A DNA stretch of 64,000 nt from an uncultured Bacteroidales bacterium. Lineage in GTDB: Bacteria > Bacteroidota > Bacteroidia > Bacteroidales > WCHB1-69. The translations under genes and the position numbers were made by a program. The notes beneath the pieces are model-generated. The model was not told the DNA's origin. It saw nothing but the letters and a program-made list of their open reading frames with translations, and made no database searches. Where the stretch lies: NCBI GenBank assembly GCA_946413585.1, contig CAMKLG010000009.1, positions 1 through 64,000 on the forward strand, in the 5' to 3' direction. Shown here piece by piece: positions 9,101-18,064 of this stretch; the first letter of the stretch is position 1; every line of letters begins with the position of its first letter.

Positions 9101-12100
9101 TTGGGTGAATGTCCTCAAAATACGTACAACATCACGGTGGAAATTACGAACAAGGGTTCTCAAACATTGAATTTTGCTCAACATTCCGCAGTGGTCAATA
9201 TCAAATCCACGGCATTGAACTTGAATCAGAACGTGAATGTGACCACGGGCACGGTGACCGCTTTGAACAAAAACAATGTCGTTGTAGCGCAGAATGTGGT
9301 CGTTCCTGTCAACCAAGCGGTTGATTTCCAGATTACCATTACGACAAATGGGGATAACAACCATGCGAATGACACATTGGTTCGTACCTTCATTTTGGAG
9401 GCCATCGTTCCTGACTATACCGAAGATTTCAACGGAAGCACGCAACAGACCTGGGCGATTGAGCAAATTTCCGGTGCAGGTAACTGGACTGTTCAAAACG
9501 GTACGGGCACGCAGCCGACCATCACTCCGGTGTATGGTACGGGTCGCCTTTTCTTCAACTCCAAGAACTTCAGTACTACCACGGTTTCTCGTGCTATTAT
9601 GCCGGTGGTGACCCTCAACAACGCCATCAACCCGATCTTGGAAATCTGGTTCGCCCACGATAATACTTCCAACAAACCGAACGAAGGTGTTACCGTGAAG
9701 GTCTCTACCGATAATGGTACCACCTATTCCAACTTGATTCCTCAAGGTCAGACCACCGCGTTAATTAAACGTTACAAACAAACGGCTACCACGCCTGAAT
9801 GGCAGCTTTATACGTTCGATCTTTCCAACTATGTCTCTGCTGGTTGTGTCTATATCGCATTTGATGCTGCGGCGCAAGGCGGTAACAACATCAACATCGA
9901 CCGTATTCGTGTGAGAAATTTGTATGATAATGATATTGCGGTTTCCACAATTTATGCTGCGGGTGAGACTCCTGCTCAATATGGTATGCGCGGCGTTGTG
10001 AGTGCTGTGGTGAAGAATGAGGGTGCTCAAGCCCAGAACAACATCCCCGTTTATTTGACGGTGACGGGTGCCAATGAGCAATGGATGGATACTTTGATTG
10101 TGCCTACCTTGCCTTATCATGGTGAAGCGTTGATCACCTTCCCGGACCATCTCTACAATGTGGAAGAGGTGAAGGATGTGGAAGTGCGCGCCGCTAATGA
10201 TCAGCACAATATTAATAATACGATGCATTGGCGCATGGTGACCACCCACAATGTGGCCAACTATGCCGACACGACTTCAGATATCTTACTGTTAGCTGAT
10301 TATAACGAGGTCATCCGTCCTTGCGTGCGTTACAAAATCAACGAAGATCTGGCAGTGACGGCAGTGAAGTACTATTACGATCAGACCTACATTGCTGATC
10401 CTGACAATGGTTTCCGCGCATTCGTGGCGGATGCTTCCGGCAATGTGTTGGCTACTTCCGAAGTGATTGCTTTCAATACGCTGCAACAGAATCAATGGAA
10501 TACTATTCCGATTCAAAACTTCGCTCTTACCGCTACCTCTGGTGAGTTCTATGTTGGTTTGGAGATGTTGGCACACGGTAATTACCTCTGCGCTCAGGTG
10601 GAGACACCGTTGCGTGACAGCACTTTCTATTATCTGACCAATGGTCAGTATGTGCCGCAGCAGACGGGACGTTTCATGATTGGTGCTGTGGTGGATTATC
10701 CTTTCGTCCATGATTTGGCATTATTGAACCTCACTCACCCGGTAACCAGCTGCGATCTCGGTCATGAGCATCTGAATGTGTTGATTACCAACAATGGTAC
10801 CACCGACATCGTTCCTCCGTTCCAGTTGCATTATACCATCAACGGCGGTGCTGAGGTGACTGAGGCGTTCACCGACACGTTGCACCGTCACGAGACGACC
10901 ACTTTCGTCTTCAATAGCAATTATGACTTCACGAACAATCAGATTGACGTTGACGATAACTATGTGATTCGTGTTTGGGCGACCAAGTTGGAGCAAGACC
11001 GTTTGACCTTTAACGACACGTTGGGTGTGACGGTGGTTTCTCGCGGCAAGTCGAATGTCCCTACGGTTACGGACACGGTAATTGTGAACTACCATACCAC
11101 GACCACCCTCACGGCGCAACTGCCGTCATCCATTCCACAGGGTGTGATCGGTTGGTACACCAATTCTGGTTATGAGAATTGGAATCTCTTGGGTTACAGT
11201 GATACATATACTACTCCGATTATCTATTTTGACACGACCTATTATGCTACTGCTACTCCTGGTACTTTGGTAGAAGCAACGGTCGGAAATGGTACCGCTT
11301 CCGGTACGGATCCGCTCACCTTCACCAATGGTTATTCTAGAGGTCGTATGCTCTATACGGAGCAAGAGATTGGCTCACACGGTACGTTGACCTCTTTTGC
11401 CATCAGTGTCAAGACGGCTTCTAACGCCAGTGCTTCCGCCGGTATCCCGATGAAGATTTACATGAAATGTGTGGATGACAACTTCTACACCTCCACCAGT
11501 GTGGACTGGGATGCCGAATTGATTGGTGCTACGCTGATTTTGGATGACCGTGTCTATTTTGATCATACAGGTTGGTTCAATTTCGATATGTTGACTCCGT
11601 TTGAGTTTAACAGCGGCAATTTGGCGATATACATGGAAACCAATTGTGCAGACTATTGCACGGGTACGGGTTCACAGTGTAACAACTGTGGTGTAAACGT
11701 TTCAGGAGCTGCAAGTTATCCTTCATTCTACTTGACGGCAACCAATTCTACGCAGTGTCAGAAAAAAGCAGCGAACACGGTGGCACAGATGTTGGGTGCT
11801 TATACGAATGTTGCTCGCAAGCCGAATGTCCGTTTCTCTGTTGCCAATCTTGAATGCGGTAGCCAGAAGGTGCCGATTCATATTCATGTTCCTGACATTC
11901 CGGACTACGATGTGGAGACTCAGGAACTGCTCTATCCTGAATCAGGTTGTGCTCTCTATGACGAACACATCCAAGTTCAGATCAAGAACATGTTGAATAC
12001 GCCGATTCCGGCCAACAAGGTAGTGGTTCACGCTGTGTATAACAATAACACGCACGTGACGCATACTATTACAGAACCTTTTGGCCCTGAAGAAGTGAAG

Positions 12101-15100
12101 GTTGTGGAATTCACGAATACGTATGATTTCAGTGCTCCTACTGCAAACAGAACGATCAACTATGTCATTTACACCACGTTGAATAATGAAGCCGTTGTCT
12201 ATACCGGTAATGACACTATTTCCGGTACCATAAACTCTACGAAGACTGCTTACTTCCCGGACAGCATTGTCTATACGGGAGCATATACGCAACCCTACAC
12301 CATTTTGGAATCTCAAGATCGTCCTTCCAATGTTAATCAATATGTATTCTACGATGCTATAGATGCCACAACTCCTGTACATACGACTACCACGGCCGCG
12401 CCGTACTACACCACCAATCCGTTGTATGACACTGTTGTGTATTGGGTGACGGGTAAGACTCAGGGCAGTAACTGCGTAACGAAACGCATTAAGGTGATTG
12501 TCAATGTGTTCCATCCTCAATATGACATAAGCACCGATGAGTTGGTCTATCCGGTTTCCTATCAGTGCGCTAACTCATTGAATCCGAACCTGCAAGTGAA
12601 AGTCACTAATCAAGATACGACATCTTCTTCTGTGGTGCCGAACGGTACGTTCAACTTGAACGCACGTTTCACGGGAGCTGGTAACGTGAATGGTACTCAT
12701 TTGATCAACACGCCGCTCTCTTCACTTTCACAAGAGACGATTACTTTTGCTAACGGTATAGCATTAGGTTCTGCAACCCAAAACCGTATTTATCAATATG
12801 TGATTTACAGTACTCCTGCGAATGCCACGATGCCGGTTTATACGCTCAACGATACGATTACGGGTTCAATGTATTTCCCGGCATTGCCGACGGCACCAGA
12901 AGCATTGTCCTACACGGTTCCTTACGGTGGTACGCAGACGGTAACCCCGAGCTCTTCCGTATTGAACCACTATTATTTCTACGAAAACTCAACAGGTGGA
13001 GAAGCTCTTGCAGAGGGCAACAGCTTCACCACGGAACCCATTTACGAACCGACCACCTATTACTATAGTGGACGTATCGAGTCTAATGGCTTCAATGCTG
13101 CGATTATTGCCGGAGATCAGACTGTGAGCTCGCAGTCGAATGCAGCTCCGTTCACGCTTACCAACGGTCACTCTTACGCTAAGATTCTCTACAACAAGGA
13201 GGATATGGGTGGCTCGGAAGGTCGTATCGACAGTATCTATTTGCAAGTCTGCACGGCAGATAACAATGGTGTGGCTATCCCGATGAAGTTCTGGTTGAAG
13301 AATACTGCCGATGCTCAGAATATTGGTACCGGTACTACGCAGGTGAACTGGGTGAACGAGACCTCCACGGCAACGCTCGTGTACGATGGCGAGCTTGTGC
13401 TTGACCAAGTAGGTTGGGTCGGATTCCCAGTGAACGGAGGTTTCGACTATGCTGGCGAGGGTCTCTTCCTGTATGCGGAACACAATTGCGGTGCTGCAAG
13501 CTGCGTGACCACCTATGGTATCAGCCCCACACCGAAGTTCATGAACTCTCAAATGCCGAGCAACGGCAAGAAAGTGCTGACCAAGGCACAAAATACTCCT
13601 CTGACAGGTCAGACGGGCTTCTCCATCTCCAACTATCGCGTGAACACGAAGTTCAAGGTGAACTACACTTGCGAATCTCCGAGAGCCCCGATTACCATCA
13701 ACACTACAGTACCGCAAAACGATGTGGGTGTTGTGGCTATCACGGCTCCTGTATCGCAAAACAACAACTACACCAATAATGAGACGGTAACCGTTACTTT
13801 GCAGAACTTTGGTACTCAAGCTGCTTCTAACATTCCGGTATCCTATCAATTGGGCAACAATACGCCTGTCACCCAGAACTATAGCAGTTCTTTGGCCGCT
13901 GGCGCTACTGCCACGATGACGTTTACCACTTCATGCGACTTGACCAGTGTCTATTTGCCCACACCTTTCAAGGCTTATACTGGTTTGGCTTCCGATACTT
14001 ATCATTCCAATGATACGACTACTCTCACTTTGAGCGTTGAGGATCCTTGCCCGTCACGTCCGTTGTCTAATGCTACAGGTGCTCACATCACGAATGTCTC
14101 CTTCGCATCACTCAACAACGGAGTCGGTGCGCCTTATACGAACCACTCAGCTGCTCCTGGCGATGGTATGTACTCTGATTATACGGCAACCGTGACTCCT
14201 GTGGAGGTGATTCTCGGTCAGGAATACACGATGTCTGTGACACACGCATTTACGGGTACGACTACGAAGACCGTCTTCAAACGTGCGTGGATCGACTACA
14301 ACCGCAACGGTGTGTTTGATGACAATGAGGTGGTGTTCTCCACGGGTGCTATCCCTGCTGGTGATTCGAATGCTGTGAGTTCCGCATTTGTGAACATTCC
14401 TAGCGATGCTCAAGTTGGTCTGACCCGCATGCGTGTGATTTGTGCCGCTACCAACCAAACAGATCCCTGTTCGTTCTACAACACCGAAGGAGAAACGGAA
14501 GATTATACTGTTCTCTTGAGTTCCGCTATGGATGTTGACTTGGGTATTCCCGCTATTCTGCATCCTCAAGGTGAGATCTGTGCGGATGATAATGCCAAGA
14601 TTCGTGTGAATATTCGTAACTATGGTACGCAGACGCAAACCTTGAGCATGAGCAATCCTGTTACCATTACAGCAACGGTGACGGGTGCCGTGCCCGCTAC
14701 TTACACGAAAGTTGTGGAGAACGGATCTCTCGCTCCGAACAGTGAGATGACCGTTGTCATTCCGAATGTGGACTTCAGTGTGCCGGGTACTTACAATGTC
14801 AGTTTCTCATTGTCCTACGATGGTGATCAGTATTTGACCAATAATACCAGAAGCTGTGTCGGTACGGTTTCTGACGAGCCTGTCCTGCAGTTACCTTTCG
14901 TGGAAACATTCTTGCCTCAAGGTACAGATCCTAACAACCCGCAACTCTCTTCCGATTGGGAGGTGACTGGCTCTCATCAGAACTACCTTTGGAAACAGAC
15001 GGTGGCAGCTTCACCCAACAGCAATATTGGCGGCGGCCCTGCTCATGACCACACCTATGCAGGTACCTTCCAAGAAGATTTCGGCGGCTATGTTTGCGTC

Positions 15101-16090
15101 GGTGGTATCAATGGTAATAACAACCAGAACAAGTGGACCTCATTGACTAGCCGTTGTATCAATATGCACTACAATACTATCTATCCTGCCGAACTGTACT
15201 TCTACAAGTATTTTGCAGGGGCGAATAACACCGAGTTCACCATGAATGTGGAGATTGGCTCTGGTGAGTATTATCAGACCATTGGTGTGCTTACGAAAGC
15301 AGATGGCGGTCAGACGGGTAACGACGACCTCTGGAGTCAACATCAGATTGTAATGCTTCCTGTAGATGAAGTGGCACGCCTTCGCTTCACGGTTACAGGC
15401 CAACGCAACAAGATTGACCCGAGTATCGATGATATCAACTTGATTGTTGGTTTGCCGGATATGGCTATGAGCCGCATCGTCTATCCGCTGGATAAGAATC
15501 ATTCCGATGGATGCCTGCCAATCAACAGTGTGGTGGTTCCGGTTGTGGAATTCTATAACAATGGTTATTCCGCAGTGGAAGAGTTTGATGTTACTTTATC
15601 TGTGGGTGTTGGCTTTGACGTTGTCACTACTACAGAACATGTGGTGCAACACCTTGAACCCGGCGATACTATGCAGTACACTAGTACCAATGAATTTGTG
15701 GTGACGAATTTGAGCAATAACTGGGAAGTGAGAGCCACTGTGACTATCCCCGACGATAAGGACAATTTCAACAACACCAAACGTTCACTCTCTTGTACGG
15801 ATGTGGGTATCGATGATTTCGAGAAGGAAGGAAATGTCTATCTGGGTCAGAACGAACCTAACCCTGCAGTGACGAGCACGAAGATTCCGTATTCAGTGCC
15901 GGAGCCTGGCAAGGTGACTTTCGAGGTTTCCACGACGGCGGGTAAGGTGATTTACACCACCACGCAGGAGGCTGACATGGGTGTCAATTATCTGGATCTC
16001 AGTACTGCTAATCTCGCAGTGGGTGTTTATTACTACACCATGCGTTATAATGATATAGTATTAACCAAGAAGATGGTTGTTGAGAAATAA
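6173..16090 (+). CDS. Giant T9SS-secreted surface protein with beta-helix, GEVED and type A sorting domain
   Basis: The 3305-residue protein starts with a signal peptide (MKKLLFLLAVALAPVILWAQ) and ends with a T9SS type A sorting domain (about 3225-3305, QNEPNPAVTSTKIPYSVPE to KKMVVEK). It should cross the outer membrane by type IX secretion and be anchored or released there. Inside are a parallel beta-helix-like region rich in short N-x-N turns (about 497-920), several CARDB/Ig-like repeats with 'NxGxxxxxxIPV' patterns, and a GEVED domain (WIDYNRNGVF near 2704). A module of about 120 residues occurs twice (from about 1718 and about 2330), sharing GIPMKIYMK/AIPMKFWLK and a paired cysteine segment. 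Function is unknown; an adhesin or binding scaffold is the likely role. A strong terminator follows the stop. Confidence 0.85.
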   Translation: MKKLLFLLAVALAPVILWAQHMDTLHVYTEKFDGSTVSTNTSTTFRPAGDWRVVGPGITYPDEWSFLPLSKSAPNSYHSPVYSTSGPSNGYTQAIPLNGAGFTVNYIYFDFDHICKVNALDNATIYYQVAQGVDEDGNYNWGTWKVLNFNSNSANYYGDAKGSSSAIMGGKFSDATYSNWNSNNPSAQPNNNWWHHEMIDISSVILNEGSNPTHFRLEFRLNKVSPSTSGTEVCAGWYVDNLVVRLSNCELIKPAITMQAPFYYNTNASFVNQVGPFNIKAKLFDNDTIAENTVSFTYEINSGPTVTVPNAGAFTSNVLNANGHTIQAQWELPIVCYQDTIHYHIYMEDTHGSSTRFDTFLVAHHNYPSIHQNDIRIDSLNSGQLPHCLFTGEPQEIIVYFTNRSDAAHSPTTNSMTSGTFKIEVRDEAGVLFHEQTRTWTGDICFDVPSSLSLGTFLPHHGFNEVTVYVVTRNGQVDGFHNNDTISVTPYSCDSLMSGHYTVGGTNPDFVDINAVKQSLNYCGLGGPVVFHLRPGTYSGLVFDSLYVGQSSVNTITFQGDDVNSVIVTNNRTDAGANVFGAVTLVHVNNYIFKNLTLQANDNATASRGVVLRGNGSTNILFDGCHITAHNTHTTATTSCGISRTTAATQIPDSVTIRNCTITGGNFGIHYVGSNSKKNYVVIEGCNITSCYRGIYTNYTNGAITNNHIKQVSSVNPQVFSGIYSNYVVGADINGNTVDSVSRLEYAIYLGNATLSNFYVRNNHVKTGYGNVGIYVTNSSSSNTVTGYLYNNEVILYPVTAANSYAMQINSSNNLQLINNSLLAKSDAPYSNSAALYISNNNNTYIYNNLLLNQVVCSDNTGYPLYLNGTSRTTGSYNDLYSNSGVVAYKTVARNTISEFEAADTNMSHNISMLPLIANTSESLLPTSFTGLECWRNTNVQKDIRDQNRSEVTYMGAYADQIPAVDAALTALVSPSLGECPQNTYNITVEITNKGSQTLNFAQHSAVVNIKSTALNLNQNVNVTTGTVTALNKNNVVVAQNVVVPVNQAVDFQITITTNGDNNHANDTLVRTFILEAIVPDYTEDFNGSTQQTWAIEQISGAGNWTVQNGTGTQPTITPVYGTGRLFFNSKNFSTTTVSRAIMPVVTLNNAINPILEIWFAHDNTSNKPNEGVTVKVSTDNGTTYSNLIPQGQTTALIKRYKQTATTPEWQLYTFDLSNYVSAGCVYIAFDAAAQGGNNINIDRIRVRNLYDNDIAVSTIYAAGETPAQYGMRGVVSAVVKNEGAQAQNNIPVYLTVTGANEQWMDTLIVPTLPYHGEALITFPDHLYNVEEVKDVEVRAANDQHNINNTMHWRMVTTHNVANYADTTSDILLLADYNEVIRPCVRYKINEDLAVTAVKYYYDQTYIADPDNGFRAFVADASGNVLATSEVIAFNTLQQNQWNTIPIQNFALTATSGEFYVGLEMLAHGNYLCAQVETPLRDSTFYYLTNGQYVPQQTGRFMIGAVVDYPFVHDLALLNLTHPVTSCDLGHEHLNVLITNNGTTDIVPPFQLHYTINGGAEVTEAFTDTLHRHETTTFVFNSNYDFTNNQIDVDDNYVIRVWATKLEQDRLTFNDTLGVTVVSRGKSNVPTVTDTVIVNYHTTTTLTAQLPSSIPQGVIGWYTNSGYENWNLLGYSDTYTTPIIYFDTTYYATATPGTLVEATVGNGTASGTDPLTFTNGYSRGRMLYTEQEIGSHGTLTSFAISVKTASNASASAGIPMKIYMKCVDDNFYTSTSVDWDAELIGATLILDDRVYFDHTGWFNFDMLTPFEFNSGNLAIYMETNCADYCTGTGSQCNNCGVNVSGAASYPSFYLTATNSTQCQKKAANTVAQMLGAYTNVARKPNVRFSVANLECGSQKVPIHIHVPDIPDYDVETQELLYPESGCALYDEHIQVQIKNMLNTPIPANKVVVHAVYNNNTHVTHTITEPFGPEEVKVVEFTNTYDFSAPTANRTINYVIYTTLNNEAVVYTGNDTISGTINSTKTAYFPDSIVYTGAYTQPYTILESQDRPSNVNQYVFYDAIDATTPVHTTTTAAPYYTTNPLYDTVVYWVTGKTQGSNCVTKRIKVIVNVFHPQYDISTDELVYPVSYQCANSLNPNLQVKVTNQDTTSSSVVPNGTFNLNARFTGAGNVNGTHLINTPLSSLSQETITFANGIALGSATQNRIYQYVIYSTPANATMPVYTLNDTITGSMYFPALPTAPEALSYTVPYGGTQTVTPSSSVLNHYYFYENSTGGEALAEGNSFTTEPIYEPTTYYYSGRIESNGFNAAIIAGDQTVSSQSNAAPFTLTNGHSYAKILYNKEDMGGSEGRIDSIYLQVCTADNNGVAIPMKFWLKNTADAQNIGTGTTQVNWVNETSTATLVYDGELVLDQVGWVGFPVNGGFDYAGEGLFLYAEHNCGAASCVTTYGISPTPKFMNSQMPSNGKKVLTKAQNTPLTGQTGFSISNYRVNTKFKVNYTCESPRAPITINTTVPQNDVGVVAITAPVSQNNNYTNNETVTVTLQNFGTQAASNIPVSYQLGNNTPVTQNYSSSLAAGATATMTFTTSCDLTSVYLPTPFKAYTGLASDTYHSNDTTTLTLSVEDPCPSRPLSNATGAHITNVSFASLNNGVGAPYTNHSAAPGDGMYSDYTATVTPVEVILGQEYTMSVTHAFTGTTTKTVFKRAWIDYNRNGVFDDNEVVFSTGAIPAGDSNAVSSAFVNIPSDAQVGLTRMRVICAATNQTDPCSFYNTEGETEDYTVLLSSAMDVDLGIPAILHPQGEICADDNAKIRVNIRNYGTQTQTLSMSNPVTITATVTGAVPATYTKVVENGSLAPNSEMTVVIPNVDFSVPGTYNVSFSLSYDGDQYLTNNTRSCVGTVSDEPVLQLPFVETFLPQGTDPNNPQLSSDWEVTGSHQNYLWKQTVAASPNSNIGGGPAHDHTYAGTFQEDFGGYVCVGGINGNNNQNKWTSLTSRCINMHYNTIYPAELYFYKYFAGANNTEFTMNVEIGSGEYYQTIGVLTKADGGQTGNDDLWSQHQIVMLPVDEVARLRFTVTGQRNKIDPSIDDINLIVGLPDMAMSRIVYPLDKNHSDGCLPINSVVVPVVEFYNNGYSAVEEFDVTLSVGVGFDVVTTTEHVVQHLEPGDTMQYTSTNEFVVTNLSNNWEVRATVTIPDDKDNFNNTKRSLSCTDVGIDDFEKEGNVYLGQNEPNPAVTSTKIPYSVPEPGKVTFEVSTTAGKVIYTTTQEADMGVNYLDLSTANLAVGVYYYTMRYNDIVLTKKMVVEK

Positions 16091-16108
16091 TCCTCTTCTT
16101 AACAGAAG

Positions 16109-16138
16109 AAGCTATCCGCAAGGGTAGCTTTCTTTTTC
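16109..16138 (+). terminator. Rho-independent terminator
   Basis: AAGCTATCC and GGGTAGCTT pair as a 9-bp stem (one T-G wobble) around a GCAA tetraloop, followed by TCTTTTTC. It starts 18 bp after the stop codon of the giant surface protein and ends just before the NamZ gene, so the two are probably separately transcribed. Confidence 0.85.
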
Positions 16139-16144
16139 AAGAAT

Positions 16145-17359
16145 ATGATGAAAAGAACGTTGTTTGCGGCGATATGCCTGATGACCATCGCATCCACCTG
16201 TGTGCGTGCAGAGCGTACGGGGGGGGATGCAATGGTGCGCACGGAGACCTCATTGCGTACGGGTGCGGAATGCATGGAAAGGTATCTTCCCTTGCTGGAG
16301 GGTGCGCATGTGGCATTATGCGGCAATCAGACTTCTGTGGTAGGGAAAACGCATCTGGTAGATACCCTGCTGGCCCGTCATGTTCAGTTGATGAAGCTGT
16401 TCTGTCCGGAGCACGGTTTCCGTGGTCAGGCAGAAGCCGGTGCGACGATTGCATCGGGCAAAGACGCCCTCACGGGTTTGCCCGTCGTTTCCCTGTACGG
16501 CAAAAACAAAAAGCCGACCGCCGAGCAACTGCGAGGAATCGACGTGCTACTCTTTGACCTGCAGGATGTGGGGTGTCGTTTCTACACCTACATTTCCACG
16601 TTGCATTACGTGATGGAGGCTGCAGCCGAGAATCACGTGAAAGTCATCGTACTCGACCGCCCGAACCCCAACGGATTCTATGTAGATGGCCCTGTGTTAG
16701 AGCCTGAATTCAAGTCGTTTGTGGGAATGCACCCGGTGCCGGTGGTTTACGGCATGACAATAGGGGAGTATGCCCGGATGATCAATGGCGAGAAATGGTT
16801 GGCCAATGGCGTGCAGTGTGACCTGACCGTGGTGCCCTTGGAGGGTTACACGCATCAGACACGTTATGAGCTGCCTGTCGCTCCTTCTCCGAATCTTCAG
16901 ACGGCGGAGGCTGTTTTCCTCTATCCGTCACTCTGCTTCTTCGAGGGTACGAACATCAGTGTGGGACGCGGCACAAGGCAACCTTTCGAGATGTACGGCG
17001 CACCATTGATGCAGGAAGGTGACTATAAGTTTACGCCGCACGCCATTCCTGGTGTTTCGGAGAATCCGCCGCATAAGGACAAGGAGTGCCGAGGTTATTT
17101 ACTTCGCGATGAGGCCAAAGACCAGCTTGACAAGCCTGCACAATTGAATCTAGCCTATTTAATGATGGCCTATAAGTATTATTCCGACAAAGAGCATTTC
17201 TTCATCAACTCCAACTTTTTTGACAAATTAGCAGGAACAGATCTGTTGCGCAAACAAATCATTGACGGCGAATCAGAAAAGGTGATACGAGAGTCATGGC
17301 AGGAGGGTTTAGATGCCTTTTTGGAGACTAGGGGAAAGTATTTGTTGTATGAGGATTAG
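16145..17359 (+). CDS. namZ: DUF1343 / NamZ-type exo-beta-N-acetylmuramidase
   Basis: The 404-residue protein has an N-terminal signal peptide (MMKRTLFAAICLMTIASTCV) and a full DUF1343 domain. Recognised segments are LCGNQTSVVGK, KLFCPEHGFRGQ, LLFDLQDVGCRFYTYI, VIVLDRPNPN and FEGTNISVGRGTRQPFE. NamZ members (glycoside hydrolase family 171, studied in Bacillus subtilis and Tannerella forsythia) release terminal N-acetylmuramic acid from peptidoglycan fragments, so a periplasmic role in cell-wall recycling or muropeptide scavenging is likely. The length fits the family. I chose the first of two adjacent ATG codons. It begins only 6 bp after the preceding terminator, so its promoter must lie within or before the terminator region; none is obvious. 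Confidence 0.85.
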   Translation: MMKRTLFAAICLMTIASTCVRAERTGGDAMVRTETSLRTGAECMERYLPLLEGAHVALCGNQTSVVGKTHLVDTLLARHVQLMKLFCPEHGFRGQAEAGATIASGKDALTGLPVVSLYGKNKKPTAEQLRGIDVLLFDLQDVGCRFYTYISTLHYVMEAAAENHVKVIVLDRPNPNGFYVDGPVLEPEFKSFVGMHPVPVVYGMTIGEYARMINGEKWLANGVQCDLTVVPLEGYTHQTRYELPVAPSPNLQTAEAVFLYPSLCFFEGTNISVGRGTRQPFEMYGAPLMQEGDYKFTPHAIPGVSENPPHKDKECRGYLLRDEAKDQLDKPAQLNLAYLMMAYKYYSDKEHFFINSNFFDKLAGTDLLRKQIIDGESEKVIRESWQEGLDAFLETRGKYLLYED

Positions 17360-17430
17360 GGTGTTGGTTTAGGGTTTAGAGTTTAGGGTTTAGAGTTTAG
17401 GGTGTTGGTTTAGGGTTTAGGGTTGGTTTG
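17358..17430. repeat. Heptanucleotide array (GTTTAGG/GTTTAGA)
   Basis: The array begins at the stop codon of the NamZ gene and contains about eight GTTTAGG/GTTTAGA units interrupted twice by GTGTTGGTTTAGG. It has the same unit family as the array at position 1. The rest of the gap to 17594 is AT-rich; I see no gene in it. Confidence 0.9.
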
Positions 17431-17594
17431 AAAATAAATATGTGTAATATATTGAAAAACAATAGTTTACGGATGTTTTTTGAAAAAGATGAAAAAAATG
17501 TTGTTTTAAATGTAACAAAACGGCAAGTTTGTGCGACATATATAAATAGAAGGGGAAGATTATTTGAAGTGTAAAAGTATTAAAATATAAGATT

Positions 17595-18050
17595 ATGAAG
17601 AAAATAGTAATGACAATGTTGTTGATGAGTGTAATGCTCATTGGCTTTTCGCAGCAGAGACAACAGCCTATGAGTAAGTATGTTGTCTCTCAGGATTTGA
17701 TCCAAAAGCTCTCTTCTGAGAAAGTGGAGCAGATGCGTTCTCAGAATCCTGCCGAGCTTATTCGTATGAACTATTGCTTGATTAATACGGCAGTGGTGAC
17801 TTCCAAATTGTGGGATGGTAACATCCTGCAAATGGGCACTTTAGAACAATATCTTCCCCAAGGTCTTTCATACGTGGAAGAGGATATCATCCAAAAAGGA
17901 TATGTGGATCCTTATGTGTGGAATTTGCCTCAAGATGAATATCGTTACACTGCTTTCAAATTGCGTCGTAACGGTTGGTACGTAGTAGTGTTACCGAAAA
18001 CTGTTCTGGAACAACGTGTTCAGGCTCAGTTAAATTCGTATTCATATTAA
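17595..18050 (+). CDS. Small exported protein of unknown function
   Basis: The 151-residue protein starts with a signal peptide (MKKIVMTMLLMSVMLIGFSQ). I do not recognise the mature 130 residues. They are mixed charged/hydrophobic with one cysteine, end in QLNSYSY, and lack a T9SS sorting domain. The next gene starts 14 bp after the stop, so the two probably form an operon, and this protein may assist or accompany the T9SS type B protein downstream. It could also be a small periplasmic chaperone-like or envelope protein; there is no direct evidence for either. Confidence 0.8.
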   Translation: MKKIVMTMLLMSVMLIGFSQQRQQPMSKYVVSQDLIQKLSSEKVEQMRSQNPAELIRMNYCLINTAVVTSKLWDGNILQMGTLEQYLPQGLSYVEEDIIQKGYVDPYVWNLPQDEYRYTAFKLRRNGWYVVVLPKTVLEQRVQAQLNSYSY

Positions 18051-18064
18051 GAAAATTAGCGGTT

